From NCBI GenBank assembly GCA_965208065.1, contig OZ242313.1, forward strand, positions 3,844,001 through 3,908,000: a stretch of DNA of 64,000 nt, in the 5' to 3' direction. The notes below the pieces were generated by a model, which saw nothing but the letters and a program-made list of their open reading frames with translations, did not search any database and had not been told where the DNA came from. Position 1 is the stretch's first letter. The number at the start of each line of letters is the position of its first letter. Positions 52,526-61,610 of the stretch are shown here, piece after piece. Origin of the DNA: Bin103 sp002238925. GTDB taxonomy: Bacteria > Spirochaetota > Spirochaetia > SZUA-6 > Bin103. Made by a program: the position numbers and the translations under genes.

Positions 52526-53718
52526 ACCGCCGCCGCCTCGTAGGCGAGCAGCCGCTTCTCGGTCTGCGGCACCGGAATCGATATCGAAAACGTGCTGCCG
52601 GCCCCCGGCTTGCTGTCCAGCTCGATCTCGCCGAGGTGCTCCTTGACGATCTTGTACACCAGCGTCAGTCCCAGTCCCGACCCGAAGTCGCGGGTCGTGA
52701 AATAGGGCTCGAAAATCTTGCCCTGGATCTCCGCCGGAATGCCCGGCCCGGTGTCGCCGATGCGAATGGTAACCGCATCGCCCCCGGCGAACGATGATAC
52801 CGACAGCACCCGCGTACGCTCCGCGGAGGGCGTCCCCACCATCGCCGCAATCGCGTTCTTGATGATGTTGAGCAACGCCTCGCGCAAATAGCGCTCATCC
52901 AGCAACACCCGCGGCAGGTCGCGCCCCAGGTCCACGCGCAGTTCTATGTCCGCCTCCTTCAGCTCGGGGCGCAGCAGGCGCAGCAACTCCTCCAACACCT
53001 CGTTCACCTCGCCGCTGGCCAGATCCACGTTCATGGGACGCACCGCGAACAGATAGTCGACCACGATCTGATTGAGCCGGGCAACCTCCTCCTCGATCAC
53101 GTCGACCGCCTCGCGAATCGCCTCCCAGGCCACCGGACTGAGGTCATCCGGCTCGGCTCCGAGACGCCGCTCGATCAGTTGCAGGTGGATGCCGATCGCA
53201 CCGAGCGGGTTCTTGATCTCATGCGCCACGCCCGCGGTCAGCGTGGTCAGGGCGGCCAGAGACTCGGCGCGGCGCAGGCGCGCCTCGGTGGCGCGGCGCT
53301 CGGTGACGTCCTCGGCATAGATCAGGTTGCCGGCCACGTGCCCTTCCTGGACCAGCGGCAGCACCCCGAAACTCAGCGTGCGCGTGGCACCCGAGCTGAG
53401 GGTGAATTCGCGGTCGCGCACCGTCTCGCGGCGCTGCACCGTGTCGCGCAAGAACTCGGCAATCTCCTCGTCGGCGACCGCCTTCCAGACCCGTTGCTGG
53501 GCGTACTCGTGGCTGTGCAGCGGCACCAGACGTGCCGCCGCGCGGTTGGCGAGCAGAATGTCGCCGTCGGTATTGGTGACGATGATGCCGCGCGCCATCG
53601 AGTCGAGCACCATACCCAACAGGTCGTTGTCGGATGCCAGTTGGCGGAGCAGTTCGCGCAACTGGGGCTGGTCGATCTTGCCGAGGCGTTCGACCGCCCG
53701 CTGATAGAAGCGTCGCAT
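52522..53718 (-). CDS. Cytosolic PAS sensor histidine kinase (Hk2-like)
   Basis: A 398-residue kinase without membrane segments. A PAS domain at residues 32-140 (LLGMVLDSMARGIIVTNTDGDILLANRAA) leads to the H-box TAGVAHEIKNPLGAI with His166 and the N, G1, F and G2 boxes (NIIKNAIAAM, IGDTGPGIPAEIQGKIFEPYFTTRDFGSGLGLTLVYKIV). The signal is internal. It pairs with the NtrC-type regulator, whose gene overlaps its stop. The absence of transmembrane parts matches the Hk2/AtoS kinases of other spirochaetes. Confidence 0.93.
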   Translation of the reverse strand: MRRFYQRAVERLGKIDQPQLRELLRQLASDNDLLGMVLDSMARGIIVTNTDGDILLANRAAARLVPLHSHEYAQQRVWKAVADEEIAEFLRDTVQRRETVRDREFTLSSGATRTLSFGVLPLVQEGHVAGNLIYAEDVTERRATEARLRRAESLAALTTLTAGVAHEIKNPLGAIGIHLQLIERRLGAEPDDLSPVAWEAIREAVDVIEEEVARLNQIVVDYLFAVRPMNVDLASGEVNEVLEELLRLLRPELKEADIELRVDLGRDLPRVLLDERYLREALLNIIKNAIAAMVGTPSAERTRVLSVSSFAGGDAVTIRIGDTGPGIPAEIQGKIFEPYFTTRDFGSGLGLTLVYKIVKEHLGEIELDSKPGAGSTFSISIPVPQTEKRLLAYEAAAV

Positions 53719-53727
53719 ATCCTTGTC

Positions 53728-54942
53728 TTATCCTCCCTGAATCGTCCCGGCACTGCGCCGTAGCGCGCTGCCGAGACTCTGCAGCGCATGCCGGGGCTGG
53801 ATGCGCAGCGCCGCAACGCGTGCCGCGCACTGATCGACCTGCCGGGCCCAATTTTGCAACAGCGCCGGCGGGCCGCCTTCGCGCAGGCGCATGCGCAGTT
53901 GCTCCGCCAGCTCTTCGAGAAACGCCAGCAGCCGTTCCCGCTCGACCCGCTGCGCCAGGCCCGCCACCTCCGCGTAGCCGCCAGGTGGACCGGCAACCCA
54001 GCCGTCGCGATCGCCGTCCAGCCCGGTGGCGGCGGCCAGAAATCGATCCACCTGGTCGCGAAGCTGCTGCGCATCCACATCGCCCCAGGACAGGTAGAAG
54101 CCGCGCAGCGTGCCGCCCTCGCCCTGTTCCTGGCGCAAGATACGCGTCAGCACTTCGTTCTGCTGGGCGAGGCTGCGTTCGCGCAGCGCGTACTCGCGCA
54201 GCCGCGAGCGCAGGGTCGGAATCAGCGCGTCGGCACGGCGGGTCAGCAGGATGAGGTAGGTATCGGGCGGCGGTTCCTCCAGCAGGCGCAGCAGCGCGTT
54301 GCGCGACGACTCGCCGAGTCCCTCCGCATGCTCGACCACAACCACCTTGCGGCCCTGCGGTCCGGCCAGGTGCAGCCAGCGCTCGACGTTGCGGATCTGG
54401 CTGATCGGCACGTTGTCGGTCTTGACCGTGGCGGCCAGCTTGGCGGCCTGTTCCTCGATCTTCTTGCAGCGCCCGGCGAGCGCGGTGCCGGTCAGGGCCG
54501 GAGTCAGTCCTTCGAGCAGCTCGTTCAGCTCGCTCACCGGGCCGAGCGCGGACCGCAGCCGCGTCTCGTTGCCCTCCCATATGATGCGGTCGTAGCGGCG
54601 GGTCAGCTTGCGCACCGCACGCACGAAAAAGAAATAGGACGCCGCGGTGCTCGACCGGCGCAGCAGGTCGGAGGCCGCGCGGATTTCCGCCAGCCAGTAG
54701 CGCCACCCGAGCAGGATCAGGTACGGGTAGCTCAGGTCGCGATGGCTCATGCACGGCGCACATCCACAACCCCACGCGCCGCTGTCCCGGCACGAAAGCC
54801 CGCGCGCCAGTTCCAGCGCCACCGACAGTTTGCCGCCGTACGCCGGGCCGCTCAGCAAGAGCGCGCGCGGCAGCCGCCCGGATGTTAACTCCGCGCGCAA
54901 CACGCCGGTCACCGCGCGGTGTCCGATGATATTCTCGAACAT
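53728..54942 (-). CDS. DNA polymerase III delta'-like subunit (AAA+ clamp-loader relative)
   Basis: A 404-residue protein. It begins MFENIIGHRAVTGVLRAELTSGRLPRALLLSGPAYGGKLS, the delta'/gamma pattern, with a Walker A-like GPAYGGKLS that is degenerate. CxC-type GCGCAPC and HAEGLGESSRNALLRLLEEPPPDTYLILLTRR follow, matching the SRC-like segment that delta' uses. It is longer than usual because of an insertion at about 100-200. It would be an ATPase-dead clamp-loader subunit. ATG overlaps the cvpA stop (TAATG), and the kinase gene starts ten bases downstream. Confidence 0.75.
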   Translation of the reverse strand: MFENIIGHRAVTGVLRAELTSGRLPRALLLSGPAYGGKLSVALELARGLSCRDSGAWGCGCAPCMSHRDLSYPYLILLGWRYWLAEIRAASDLLRRSSTAASYFFFVRAVRKLTRRYDRIIWEGNETRLRSALGPVSELNELLEGLTPALTGTALAGRCKKIEEQAAKLAATVKTDNVPISQIRNVERWLHLAGPQGRKVVVVEHAEGLGESSRNALLRLLEEPPPDTYLILLTRRADALIPTLRSRLREYALRERSLAQQNEVLTRILRQEQGEGGTLRGFYLSWGDVDAQQLRDQVDRFLAAATGLDGDRDGWVAGPPGGYAEVAGLAQRVERERLLAFLEELAEQLRMRLREGGPPALLQNWARQVDQCAARVAALRIQPRHALQSLGSALRRSAGTIQGG

Positions 54943-55436
54943 TAGATGAACGGCGCCTCCTGCGCCGTCGGCAACACCGGGAATGGCATGACGTCCAGCA
55001 TCCGGGGCAGCAACAGCTCCTGCACCAGCGAGCCGGCGAACCACGACTCGGTATCGACCAGCGTCTGCACGTGCAGCAGGAACAACAGCAGGTAGATCAC
55101 GATCAGCCCCTCGGCGACGCCCATGGCCAACCCCAGGATACGGTCCAGCCCCCTCAGGCGAAGAGAGCTGAAGAAGCTCTCGAACATCGCTTCCACCAGC
55201 TTGACCAGCAGATACCCGGCCACGAACAGCACCAGCGCCGCGACCACCACGTTCCACCACCCGGCGCCCCACCACTCGGCGAACAAGCGCGCGGCCAGCG
55301 GGTGGCCGACAAAGGCGGCCGCCAGTCCTGCCACCACGGCACCTACCGAGAACACCTCCGCCACGAACCCACGCACCGCCACCCGGATGCCCGCCGCCAG
55401 CAGGATGGCGCCGCACACCACGTCGATCACCGCCAT
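54942..55436 (-). CDS. cvpA: CvpA family membrane protein
   Basis: A 164-residue protein with four membrane helices (IDVVCGAILLAAGIRVAVRGF and LIVIYLLLFLLHV, among others) and the conserved RGFVAEVFSVGAVVAGLAAAF and LRGLDRILGLAMGVAEGLIV. Length and layout match CvpA. Its exact function is not known. It couples at both ends with the genes around it. Confidence 0.88.
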   Translation of the reverse strand: MAVIDVVCGAILLAAGIRVAVRGFVAEVFSVGAVVAGLAAAFVGHPLAARLFAEWWGAGWWNVVVAALVLFVAGYLLVKLVEAMFESFFSSLRLRGLDRILGLAMGVAEGLIVIYLLLFLLHVQTLVDTESWFAGSLVQELLLPRMLDVMPFPVLPTAQEAPFI

Positions 55437-56545
55437 CAGCGCTCCTCCGCCTCGCCCGCGGCCGCCACGATCGCCGCAATGCGGCGCGCCGCCTCGCGGT
55501 CCGCCAGCGCCGCCATCGCCCGCGCCATGGCGGCACGCCGCGCCGGGTCGGCGCGCAACTCATCCAGCGCCTCGACCAGATTCGCCGCCGACGCGCGCTC
55601 CTCGGTCATGGTCACGGCCGCACCGCGCTCGGCGAACAGCCGCGCATTGGCCAGTTGCTCGCCGCGGCTCTGGGTGCGGGGCAGCGGAATGAGCACCGCC
55701 GGCGTCGCGGTCGCCGCCAGTTCGCCGAGCGTGTTGGCGCCGGCCCGGCTCACCACCACGTCGGCGGCCGCCAGCAGATCTGCGAATCCTTCGCTCACGA
55801 ACGGGGCCGCCCGATAGCGCTCGGCGACCGCGGGCGCAAGCACCCCGCCGCCGGGCGGCTGCCACGCCGCGCCGGTCTGGTGTACCACGAACCAGTGCCG
55901 GGCAATCGCCGGCAGCGCGGCGTACACCAGTTCGTTGATGGTGCGCGCACCGCTGCTGCCGCCGGTGACCAGCAGCAGCGGCACGCCGGCCGGCACCGTG
56001 AACCGCGCCCGTGCACGCTTCGCGTCGCCCAGCTCCAGGCCGGTGCGCAGGGGGTTTCCGGTAACCTGCACGCGGCCGTGTACGCGCGGCGGCAGCAGGG
56101 CCCGAGCAGCATCGAAGGCAACCAGCACGGTACGGGCCATGGTAGCATTGATGCGCGTCGCGAGCGCAGGAGTGGCATCCGATTCGTGCGTGACCACCGG
56201 CACCCCCAACAGGCGGGCGGCGATCACCGGCGGCACGCTGACGTAGCTCCCCTTGGCAAACAGGACCGCCGGGCGCAGCGCGGCCAGCAGCACCAGCGAG
56301 TGCACGCAGCCGGCCGCCACCAGGACCAGGTCGGAGACGTTGCGCAGCGACAGGTAGCGGCGCAGTTTACCGGCCGGAATGGCGTGGAACGGCACGCCGG
56401 CGGCCGCGACCAGTTCACGCTCCGAAGGGAGCCGCGAGCCAATCCAGGCAGCCTGCCAGCCGCGCCCGCGCAGCTCGTCGATTACCGCGAGTCCGGGAAT
56501 GATATGCCCGGCGGTGCCGCCGCCGGTGAACACCGCTAACGGCAT
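55436..56545 (-). CDS. murG: UDP-N-acetylglucosamine transferase MurG
   Basis: A 369-residue glycosyltransferase of the GT-B fold. The N-terminal lipid-site motif is LAVFTGGGTAGHIIPGLAV; VPPVIAARLLGVPVVTHESD follows. The UDP-sugar domain has LLVTGGSSGARTIN, HQTGAAW, VSRAGANTLGELAAT and PLPRTQSRGEQLANA. It adds GlcNAc to lipid I in peptidoglycan synthesis. ATG 56545 starts at the family N-terminus. It is first in a minus-strand run that continues into cvpA, the delta'-like gene and the two-component pair. Confidence 0.95.
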   Translation of the reverse strand: MPLAVFTGGGTAGHIIPGLAVIDELRGRGWQAAWIGSRLPSERELVAAAGVPFHAIPAGKLRRYLSLRNVSDLVLVAAGCVHSLVLLAALRPAVLFAKGSYVSVPPVIAARLLGVPVVTHESDATPALATRINATMARTVLVAFDAARALLPPRVHGRVQVTGNPLRTGLELGDAKRARARFTVPAGVPLLLVTGGSSGARTINELVYAALPAIARHWFVVHQTGAAWQPPGGGVLAPAVAERYRAAPFVSEGFADLLAAADVVVSRAGANTLGELAATATPAVLIPLPRTQSRGEQLANARLFAERGAAVTMTEERASAANLVEALDELRADPARRAAMARAMAALADREAARRIAAIVAAAGEAEER

Positions 56546-56604
56546 GCGGTGCCGGGCGGTGTCGGCCCGCCGCCGGCTTGCTTCACCGGGATACCGTCCG
56601 TACC

Positions 56605-57411
56605 ATGGCCACCGTGATTTCCGCCCGCCGCAGGCGCCGGCCGCGGCCGCGCCTCGTACTGCCGGGCATGCTCCTCGCCACGCTGACCGGCGCCCTCGCT
56701 TTCGCCGAGTGCCCAAGCCAACTGGACCGGGTGGTGCCGGACGACGGCATCCGCGCGCAGCTCCTCGTGGACGGCCTGCAGGTGCCGCTGACCACCGACG
56801 GTCCCACGCTGACGCCGGAGCTGGTCGACCGGCCGGCGATCATGGCGTGGCTCGACGCCATTCCGGTAACGTATGGGGCCGAAGTCCTGCGCCTGATCCG
56901 CGTCAGCGGCGGCACCGCGTGCCGGTGGACCGACCTGTATAACCATCTGCGCGCCGTGAGCACGTTGGAAGGCATCGAATACTACTCCGCAAGTCGCGGC
57001 TACCATCGTACGCTCTACCACCAGTCGTACGCCATAGCCGGCGCCGAGGATCGCACGCGGCTGCCCGATCCGGTGGCCGGCAGCGTGCCGGAGCGTTCCA
57101 CGCTGTACATGCTGCAGGAAGATTCCACCTTCGGCAGCAACGTCTACCAGACCGACTTCCGGTTCGACGGCACGGCCATCACCATGCAGGTGCGCAACCT
57201 CACCACCATGTGGTGGTCGATCCTGCCGCTGGTCGACCCGGGCAACTTTCGCAGCGTCGTGTCCGTCACGCCCACCGACCAGGGCCTGCTGTTCTACGCC
57301 GCCGCCGGCATCCACACGATCAGCATCGGCGGCGTGCGGGAACGCAGTGAGCGTTCGTTGCGCAACCGCCTCGATGCACTGGAACGCTGGGTACGCGCGC
57401 ACCTGTCTTGA
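56605..57411 (+). CDS. Exported protein of unknown function
   Basis: A 268-residue protein with an Arg-rich start and a signal peptide (RLVLPGMLLATLTGALAFA) ending before ECPSQ. The mature part has no motif I recognise. It has the size and feel of conserved exported spirochaete proteins: a single central domain with YYSASRGYHRTLYHQSY near residue 128 and WWSILPLVDPGNF near residue 202. The first ATG (56605) is used; a TTG nine codons earlier is possible. It is divergent from murG and convergent with the DUF445 gene. Confidence 0.7.
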   Translation: MATVISARRRRRPRPRLVLPGMLLATLTGALAFAECPSQLDRVVPDDGIRAQLLVDGLQVPLTTDGPTLTPELVDRPAIMAWLDAIPVTYGAEVLRLIRVSGGTACRWTDLYNHLRAVSTLEGIEYYSASRGYHRTLYHQSYAIAGAEDRTRLPDPVAGSVPERSTLYMLQEDSTFGSNVYQTDFRFDGTAITMQVRNLTTMWWSILPLVDPGNFRSVVSVTPTDQGLLFYAAAGIHTISIGGVRERSERSLRNRLDALERWVRAHLS

Positions 57412-57431
57412 ACGGCCTGGGGCGCACCCGG

Positions 57432-59075
57432 CTACGAGGCCAACGGGCCGACCGCCTGCAGTACGATCATCAGCACCCCGATCAGCGCACCGATCACCGC
57501 GCCGAACAGCTTCACCCACTTCAGGTGGCGCTCCATCACGGTGAGCAGGAGCTGTTCCACCGCGCGGGCGTCGAGAGCATTGACCCTTGCGACCACCATC
57601 GATTCGACATCCACGGTCGCCAGCACCGACGGCAGCCGGCGGGAAAGAAATGCGATGCTGCGGCGGGCCAGGAACCGGTCCAGCTCGAGCGCGGTCTCCG
57701 GCGCCAGCGACACCACGTCCTGTACGGTCGCCGAGCCGGCCTCGGCGGCGTCGCCGAGCGCGCCGCTGACCATGCCGGGGATCTGCTCGGCGATCCCGGC
57801 AGCGGTCTCCGGTCTGGCCAGCGCGGACAGCAGCAGATTGGACAGCGCATCGGCAACCACCACCGGCTGCACACCCAGGTAGCGCGCCGCCAGTTCCGCC
57901 ACCGGCACCTCGGCCTGCTCCCGGTACCACCCGTCGACCGCACGCACCACCGGCGATTGGCCCGGGCCGGAGCCGTCGACGCCGGCCAGCGCGTCGAATA
58001 CGCGGCGCACCAGGTGATCGACCAAAGCATCGAGCTGGCCGGCGGTGTCGCCGGTAAGCTCGCGCACGCCGCGCTCGCCCCACCCGGTCAGGGCGCGGTG
58101 CGCCGCCGCCACGATCTGCTCCTGCACCGCGGCGGTCGCGGCCGCCGCCTCGGCCTGGTCGATCACGTCGGTGACGATTTCCGGCATGCGTTCATGGAGA
58201 CTCTCGTCGTACTGCCCGACGGTGACGAACATCCGCTGCATCACGTTCAACTTGTCGAGAATGTCACGCAACAGCGCACGCCCGCGCACCTCGAGCTGCC
58301 GCCTCATCTCCGGTCCGCGCACCCAGATGAACAGCGCCTCCAGCAGCGCCGGCAGGTTGCGCTGCAGCAGCTCGGCCAGCAGGTCGACCGTGTCGGCCGT
58401 CAGGAACCGGTTCAGCGGCGTATTCTCCTCCCGCCGGCGGCGCAGCCAATGCCGCACCGCCGCGGCGACCTGCGCGCGTACGGCGGTGCCGGTCAGCGCC
58501 GGCAATACGCTGGCGGCTACGAGCCGGGTAAGTTGCTCGGCGCTCACCAGGTCGCGCAGCCGGCGCGCTCCGAGGTCGTCTACCAGGCGCTCGACCAGGG
58601 AGCGCACCCCGTAGATGAAGGCGCGCGAGCCGACCAGCCGGCGCAGCATCTGTTCCAGGATCCGCCGCACCAGTTCCGGCCAGTCGATCGGTGCACCCGG
58701 CTGCCCGGCGGCCGGCGCCTGCCCATCGCGGCGACCGCCGACCGCGGCTGCCAGATCGGCCAGCGGCTTGCGCGAGACCTCCTCGCGCACGCTGCGGAAC
58801 TGCTCCTCCAGCGCCCGCGCGAACGCCTCCGATTCGAGCCGCTCGCGCAGCGTCTCGGCGGACAGCAGTTCGCGCGACACCATGCGCCCGATGCTGTGCG
58901 CCAATTCGCCGCGGCGGCGCGGAATGATGCCGGGGGTCAGCGGCACCGGAATGCCGAGTACGTACTTGCGGGCCAGCGGGCGAAACAGCATGCGGATCGC
59001 CAGCGCGTTGGTCAGGTAGCCGATGATGCCGCCCCACACGAGCGGCAGCACCCAGTTGAGAATGATGGTCAACAC
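57432..59075 (-). CDS. DUF445 family membrane protein
   Basis: A 547-residue protein with a helix at each end: MLTIILNWVLPLVWGGIIGYLTN, then LKWVKLFGAVIGALIGVLMIVLQAVG. The N-terminal GGIIGYLTNALAIRMLFRPLA is the hallmark of DUF445 (YheB-like) proteins. The middle is a long helical, probably coiled-coil region on one side of the membrane. GTG 59075 is the start. Function unknown; family members have been linked to envelope processes only indirectly. Confidence 0.87.
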   Translation of the reverse strand: MLTIILNWVLPLVWGGIIGYLTNALAIRMLFRPLARKYVLGIPVPLTPGIIPRRRGELAHSIGRMVSRELLSAETLRERLESEAFARALEEQFRSVREEVSRKPLADLAAAVGGRRDGQAPAAGQPGAPIDWPELVRRILEQMLRRLVGSRAFIYGVRSLVERLVDDLGARRLRDLVSAEQLTRLVAASVLPALTGTAVRAQVAAAVRHWLRRRREENTPLNRFLTADTVDLLAELLQRNLPALLEALFIWVRGPEMRRQLEVRGRALLRDILDKLNVMQRMFVTVGQYDESLHERMPEIVTDVIDQAEAAAATAAVQEQIVAAAHRALTGWGERGVRELTGDTAGQLDALVDHLVRRVFDALAGVDGSGPGQSPVVRAVDGWYREQAEVPVAELAARYLGVQPVVVADALSNLLLSALARPETAAGIAEQIPGMVSGALGDAAEAGSATVQDVVSLAPETALELDRFLARRSIAFLSRRLPSVLATVDVESMVVARVNALDARAVEQLLLTVMERHLKWVKLFGAVIGALIGVLMIVLQAVGPLAS

Positions 59076-59102
59076 GGAAATCCGCGGTCTGCGCCGGCCG
59101 CG

Positions 59103-59552
59103 TCAGTTGCCGGCGGCGCGGATGTCGCGCACCAGGGCATCGACCTCGGCCGCGCCGGCACCCGGGGTAACCAGCTCGAGGTGGGACCCGAACACCCAGC
59201 CGCGCACCCCCTGATGGGTCACCTCGAACCAATGGCCGAGTTCGCCGCCGGCGCGCTCCTCGACCTCGCCGCGGCGCAACACCTCCACCACCTCGCCGCG
59301 GCGGAAGTGCGACAGCACCTGCGCGCGTACCGAAGGTTGTGCGCGCACGCGCAGCGAGTCCGCCGCGATGATGGCGCGCTGCTCGCTGGTAGCGATCACC
59401 GACGTCGCGGGCAGCACCAGGTGCCCGGCGGAAGGGTCCTGTTTCTGACAGCCTATCAACGCCGCCGCCGCCAGGGCCGCCGCGGCGAGCGCCGCGGCGC
59501 CGGACACGCGCCGCACACCCAATCGCAGCCGGTGGCGAAGCGGTGACTGCAT
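59103..59552 (-). CDS. Lipoprotein with bacterial SH3 domain
   Basis: A 149-residue protein with a lipoprotein signal (GAAALAAAALAAAALIGC) and a bacterial SH3 domain (SLRVRAQPSVRAQVLSHFRRGEVVEVLRR to GHWFEVTHQGVRGWVFGSHLELV). Such domains bind cell-wall peptides or proteins. The ATG at 59552 is used; GTG 59576 would add eight residues. It lies 30 bases downstream of uvrB and 27 bases before the DUF445 gene on the same strand. Confidence 0.8.
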   Translation of the reverse strand: MQSPLRHRLRLGVRRVSGAAALAAAALAAAALIGCQKQDPSAGHLVLPATSVIATSEQRAIIAADSLRVRAQPSVRAQVLSHFRRGEVVEVLRRGEVEERAGGELGHWFEVTHQGVRGWVFGSHLELVTPGAGAAEVDALVRDIRAAGN

Positions 59553-59582
59553 CGGAGCGGCGCCGGGTTCTACCACAGGCTG

Positions 59583-61604
59583 CTAGCGCGCCGCGGCCGG
59601 CGCACCGGCCGGCTGCGCGTTGTCCAGCTCGCGCAGCTTTTCGATCTCGTCGCGGACCACCGCCGCGCGCTCGTACTCCAGGTCCTTGGCCAGCTCCAAC
59701 ATCTCCTTTTCCAGGGTGCGGATCAGCGCCCGCCGCTCCTTCGGCACCAGCACGTTGAAGCGTTGCTTGACCACTTCGATATCGAGCTTCTCGGCGGACA
59801 CCTTCTCGTCGGTCTTGCGCACCAGCAGATCCTGCACCGCCTTGATGATCGTGGTCGGCGTGATGCCATGCTCGGTGTTGTACGCCAGCTGGATCTTCCG
59901 CCGGCGGGCAGTCTCGGCTATGGCCTCGCGCATCGACTCCGACTCCCGGTCGGCGTACATCACCACCAGTCCGTTCACGTTGCGCGCCGCCCGCCCGATG
60001 ATCTGGATCAGCGACGTGGTGGAGCGCAGAAACCCGATCTTGTCGGCATCGAGAATGGCGATCAGCGACACCTCCGGCAGGTCGAGGCCCTCGCGCAGCA
60101 GGTTCACCCCAACGAGCACGTCAAACTCGCCGGCGCGCAGGTCGCGCAGGATCTCCACCCGTTCGAAGGTGTCCACCTCGGAGTGCAGAAAGCGGCAGCG
60201 CACGCCGATGTCGGCGAGATAGTCGGACAGGTCCTCGGCCATGCGCTTGGTCAGGGTGGTGACCAGGGTGCGTTCGCCGCGCGCGGTACGCTCCCGAATC
60301 TGCCGGTACAGATCCTCGATTTGGCCGGCCGAGTTGCGCACCTCGATCTGCGGATCGAGCAGCCCGGTCGGCCTGATGATCTGCTCCACCACCTGCGCCG
60401 AGGTGCGCAGTTCCTCCTGAGCCGGGGTCGCCGACACGTAGACGACGTGCTCCATGAGCGACTCGAACTCGCCGAACGTGAGCGGGCGGTTGTCGAGCGC
60501 CGACGGCAGCCGGAAGCCGTGATCCACCAGCGCCTGCTTGCGCGAGCGGTCGCCCTCGTACATGGCGCCGATCTGCGGCACACTGACGTGCGACTCGTCG
60601 ATGAATACCAGGAAATCCTGGGGGAAGAAATCGAGCAGGACCGCCGGCCGCTCGCCCGCCTGCCGGCCGCTCAGGTGGCGCGAGTAGTTCTCCACGCCGC
60701 TGCAGTAACCAATCTCGGCCAGCATCTCGAGGTCATACTCGCAGCGCGTCATGAGCCGCTGCGCCTCGACCAGCTTGCCCTGCGCCAGTAGCTGTTCGTG
60801 GCGTTCCGCCAGTTCGGCGCGAATCGCCTCTACGGCGCGCTCGACGCGCTCCTCCGGGGTCACGAAGTGCTTGGCCGGATACACCGCCGCGAACTCGAGT
60901 TCGGCGAGGGTATCGCCGGTGAGCGGGTCGATGCGGCGCAGGCGCTCGATCTCGTCCCCGAAGAACTCGATCCGCAAGCCCTCCTTGGCGTGCGGCGGCA
61001 ACAGCTCGAGCACCTCCCCACGGCTGCGGAATCCGGCCCGCATCAGCAACGCATCGTTGCGGGTGTACTGCAGCGACACCAGCCGGCGCATCAGGCGGCG
61101 CGGCTCGATCTCCATGCCGAGTTGCAGTTCGACGCGCATGTCGCGGTAGTCCTCGGGGCTGCCGAGGCCGTAGATGCACGACACCGTCGCCACCACCACC
61201 ACGTCACGGCGTTCCATCAGGGAGGTGGTCGCCCCCAGCCGCAGGCGTTCGATCTCCTCGTTGATGGAGGCGTCCTTCTCGATGTACAGGTCGCGGCTGG
61301 CGACGTACGCCTCCGGCTGGTAGTAGTCGTAGTAGGACACGAAGTATTCGACCGCGTTGTGCGGAAGAAAGTCCTTGAACTCGCGGTACAGTTGCGCGGC
61401 AAGAGTCTTGTTGTGCGACATGACAAGCGTCGGGACCTGCGCCGCCTCGATGACCTTTGCCATCGAATACGTCTTGCCGGAGCCGGTTACCCCCTTCAGG
61501 GTCTGGTACCGGTGGCCGGCCTGCAGCCCGTTGCTCAGGGCGGCGATCGCCGACCCCTGGTCGCCGGCCGGACTGAAGTCGGATACAACCTCGAATGCTG
61601 GCAT
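59583..61604 (-). CDS. uvrB: Excinuclease ABC subunit B
   Basis: A 673-residue enzyme of standard length. Walker A is GVTGSGKTYSMAKVI, and the beta-hairpin NAVEYFVSYYDYYQPEAYV inserts between DNA strands. IDESHVSVPQIGAMYEGDRSRKQ, LVTTLTKRMAEDLSDYL and IGRAARNVNGLVVMYAD are the helicase motifs. The C-terminal UVR domain is LEKEMLELAKDLEYERAAVVRDEI. It acts with UvrA and UvrC in nucleotide excision repair. The gene stands between the HtrA protease and the SH3 lipoprotein. Confidence 0.97.
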   Translation of the reverse strand: MPAFEVVSDFSPAGDQGSAIAALSNGLQAGHRYQTLKGVTGSGKTYSMAKVIEAAQVPTLVMSHNKTLAAQLYREFKDFLPHNAVEYFVSYYDYYQPEAYVASRDLYIEKDASINEEIERLRLGATTSLMERRDVVVVATVSCIYGLGSPEDYRDMRVELQLGMEIEPRRLMRRLVSLQYTRNDALLMRAGFRSRGEVLELLPPHAKEGLRIEFFGDEIERLRRIDPLTGDTLAELEFAAVYPAKHFVTPEERVERAVEAIRAELAERHEQLLAQGKLVEAQRLMTRCEYDLEMLAEIGYCSGVENYSRHLSGRQAGERPAVLLDFFPQDFLVFIDESHVSVPQIGAMYEGDRSRKQALVDHGFRLPSALDNRPLTFGEFESLMEHVVYVSATPAQEELRTSAQVVEQIIRPTGLLDPQIEVRNSAGQIEDLYRQIRERTARGERTLVTTLTKRMAEDLSDYLADIGVRCRFLHSEVDTFERVEILRDLRAGEFDVLVGVNLLREGLDLPEVSLIAILDADKIGFLRSTTSLIQIIGRAARNVNGLVVMYADRESESMREAIAETARRRKIQLAYNTEHGITPTTIIKAVQDLLVRKTDEKVSAEKLDIEVVKQRFNVLVPKERRALIRTLEKEMLELAKDLEYERAAVVRDEIEKLRELDNAQPAGAPAAAR

Positions 61605-61610
61605 GCGGTG

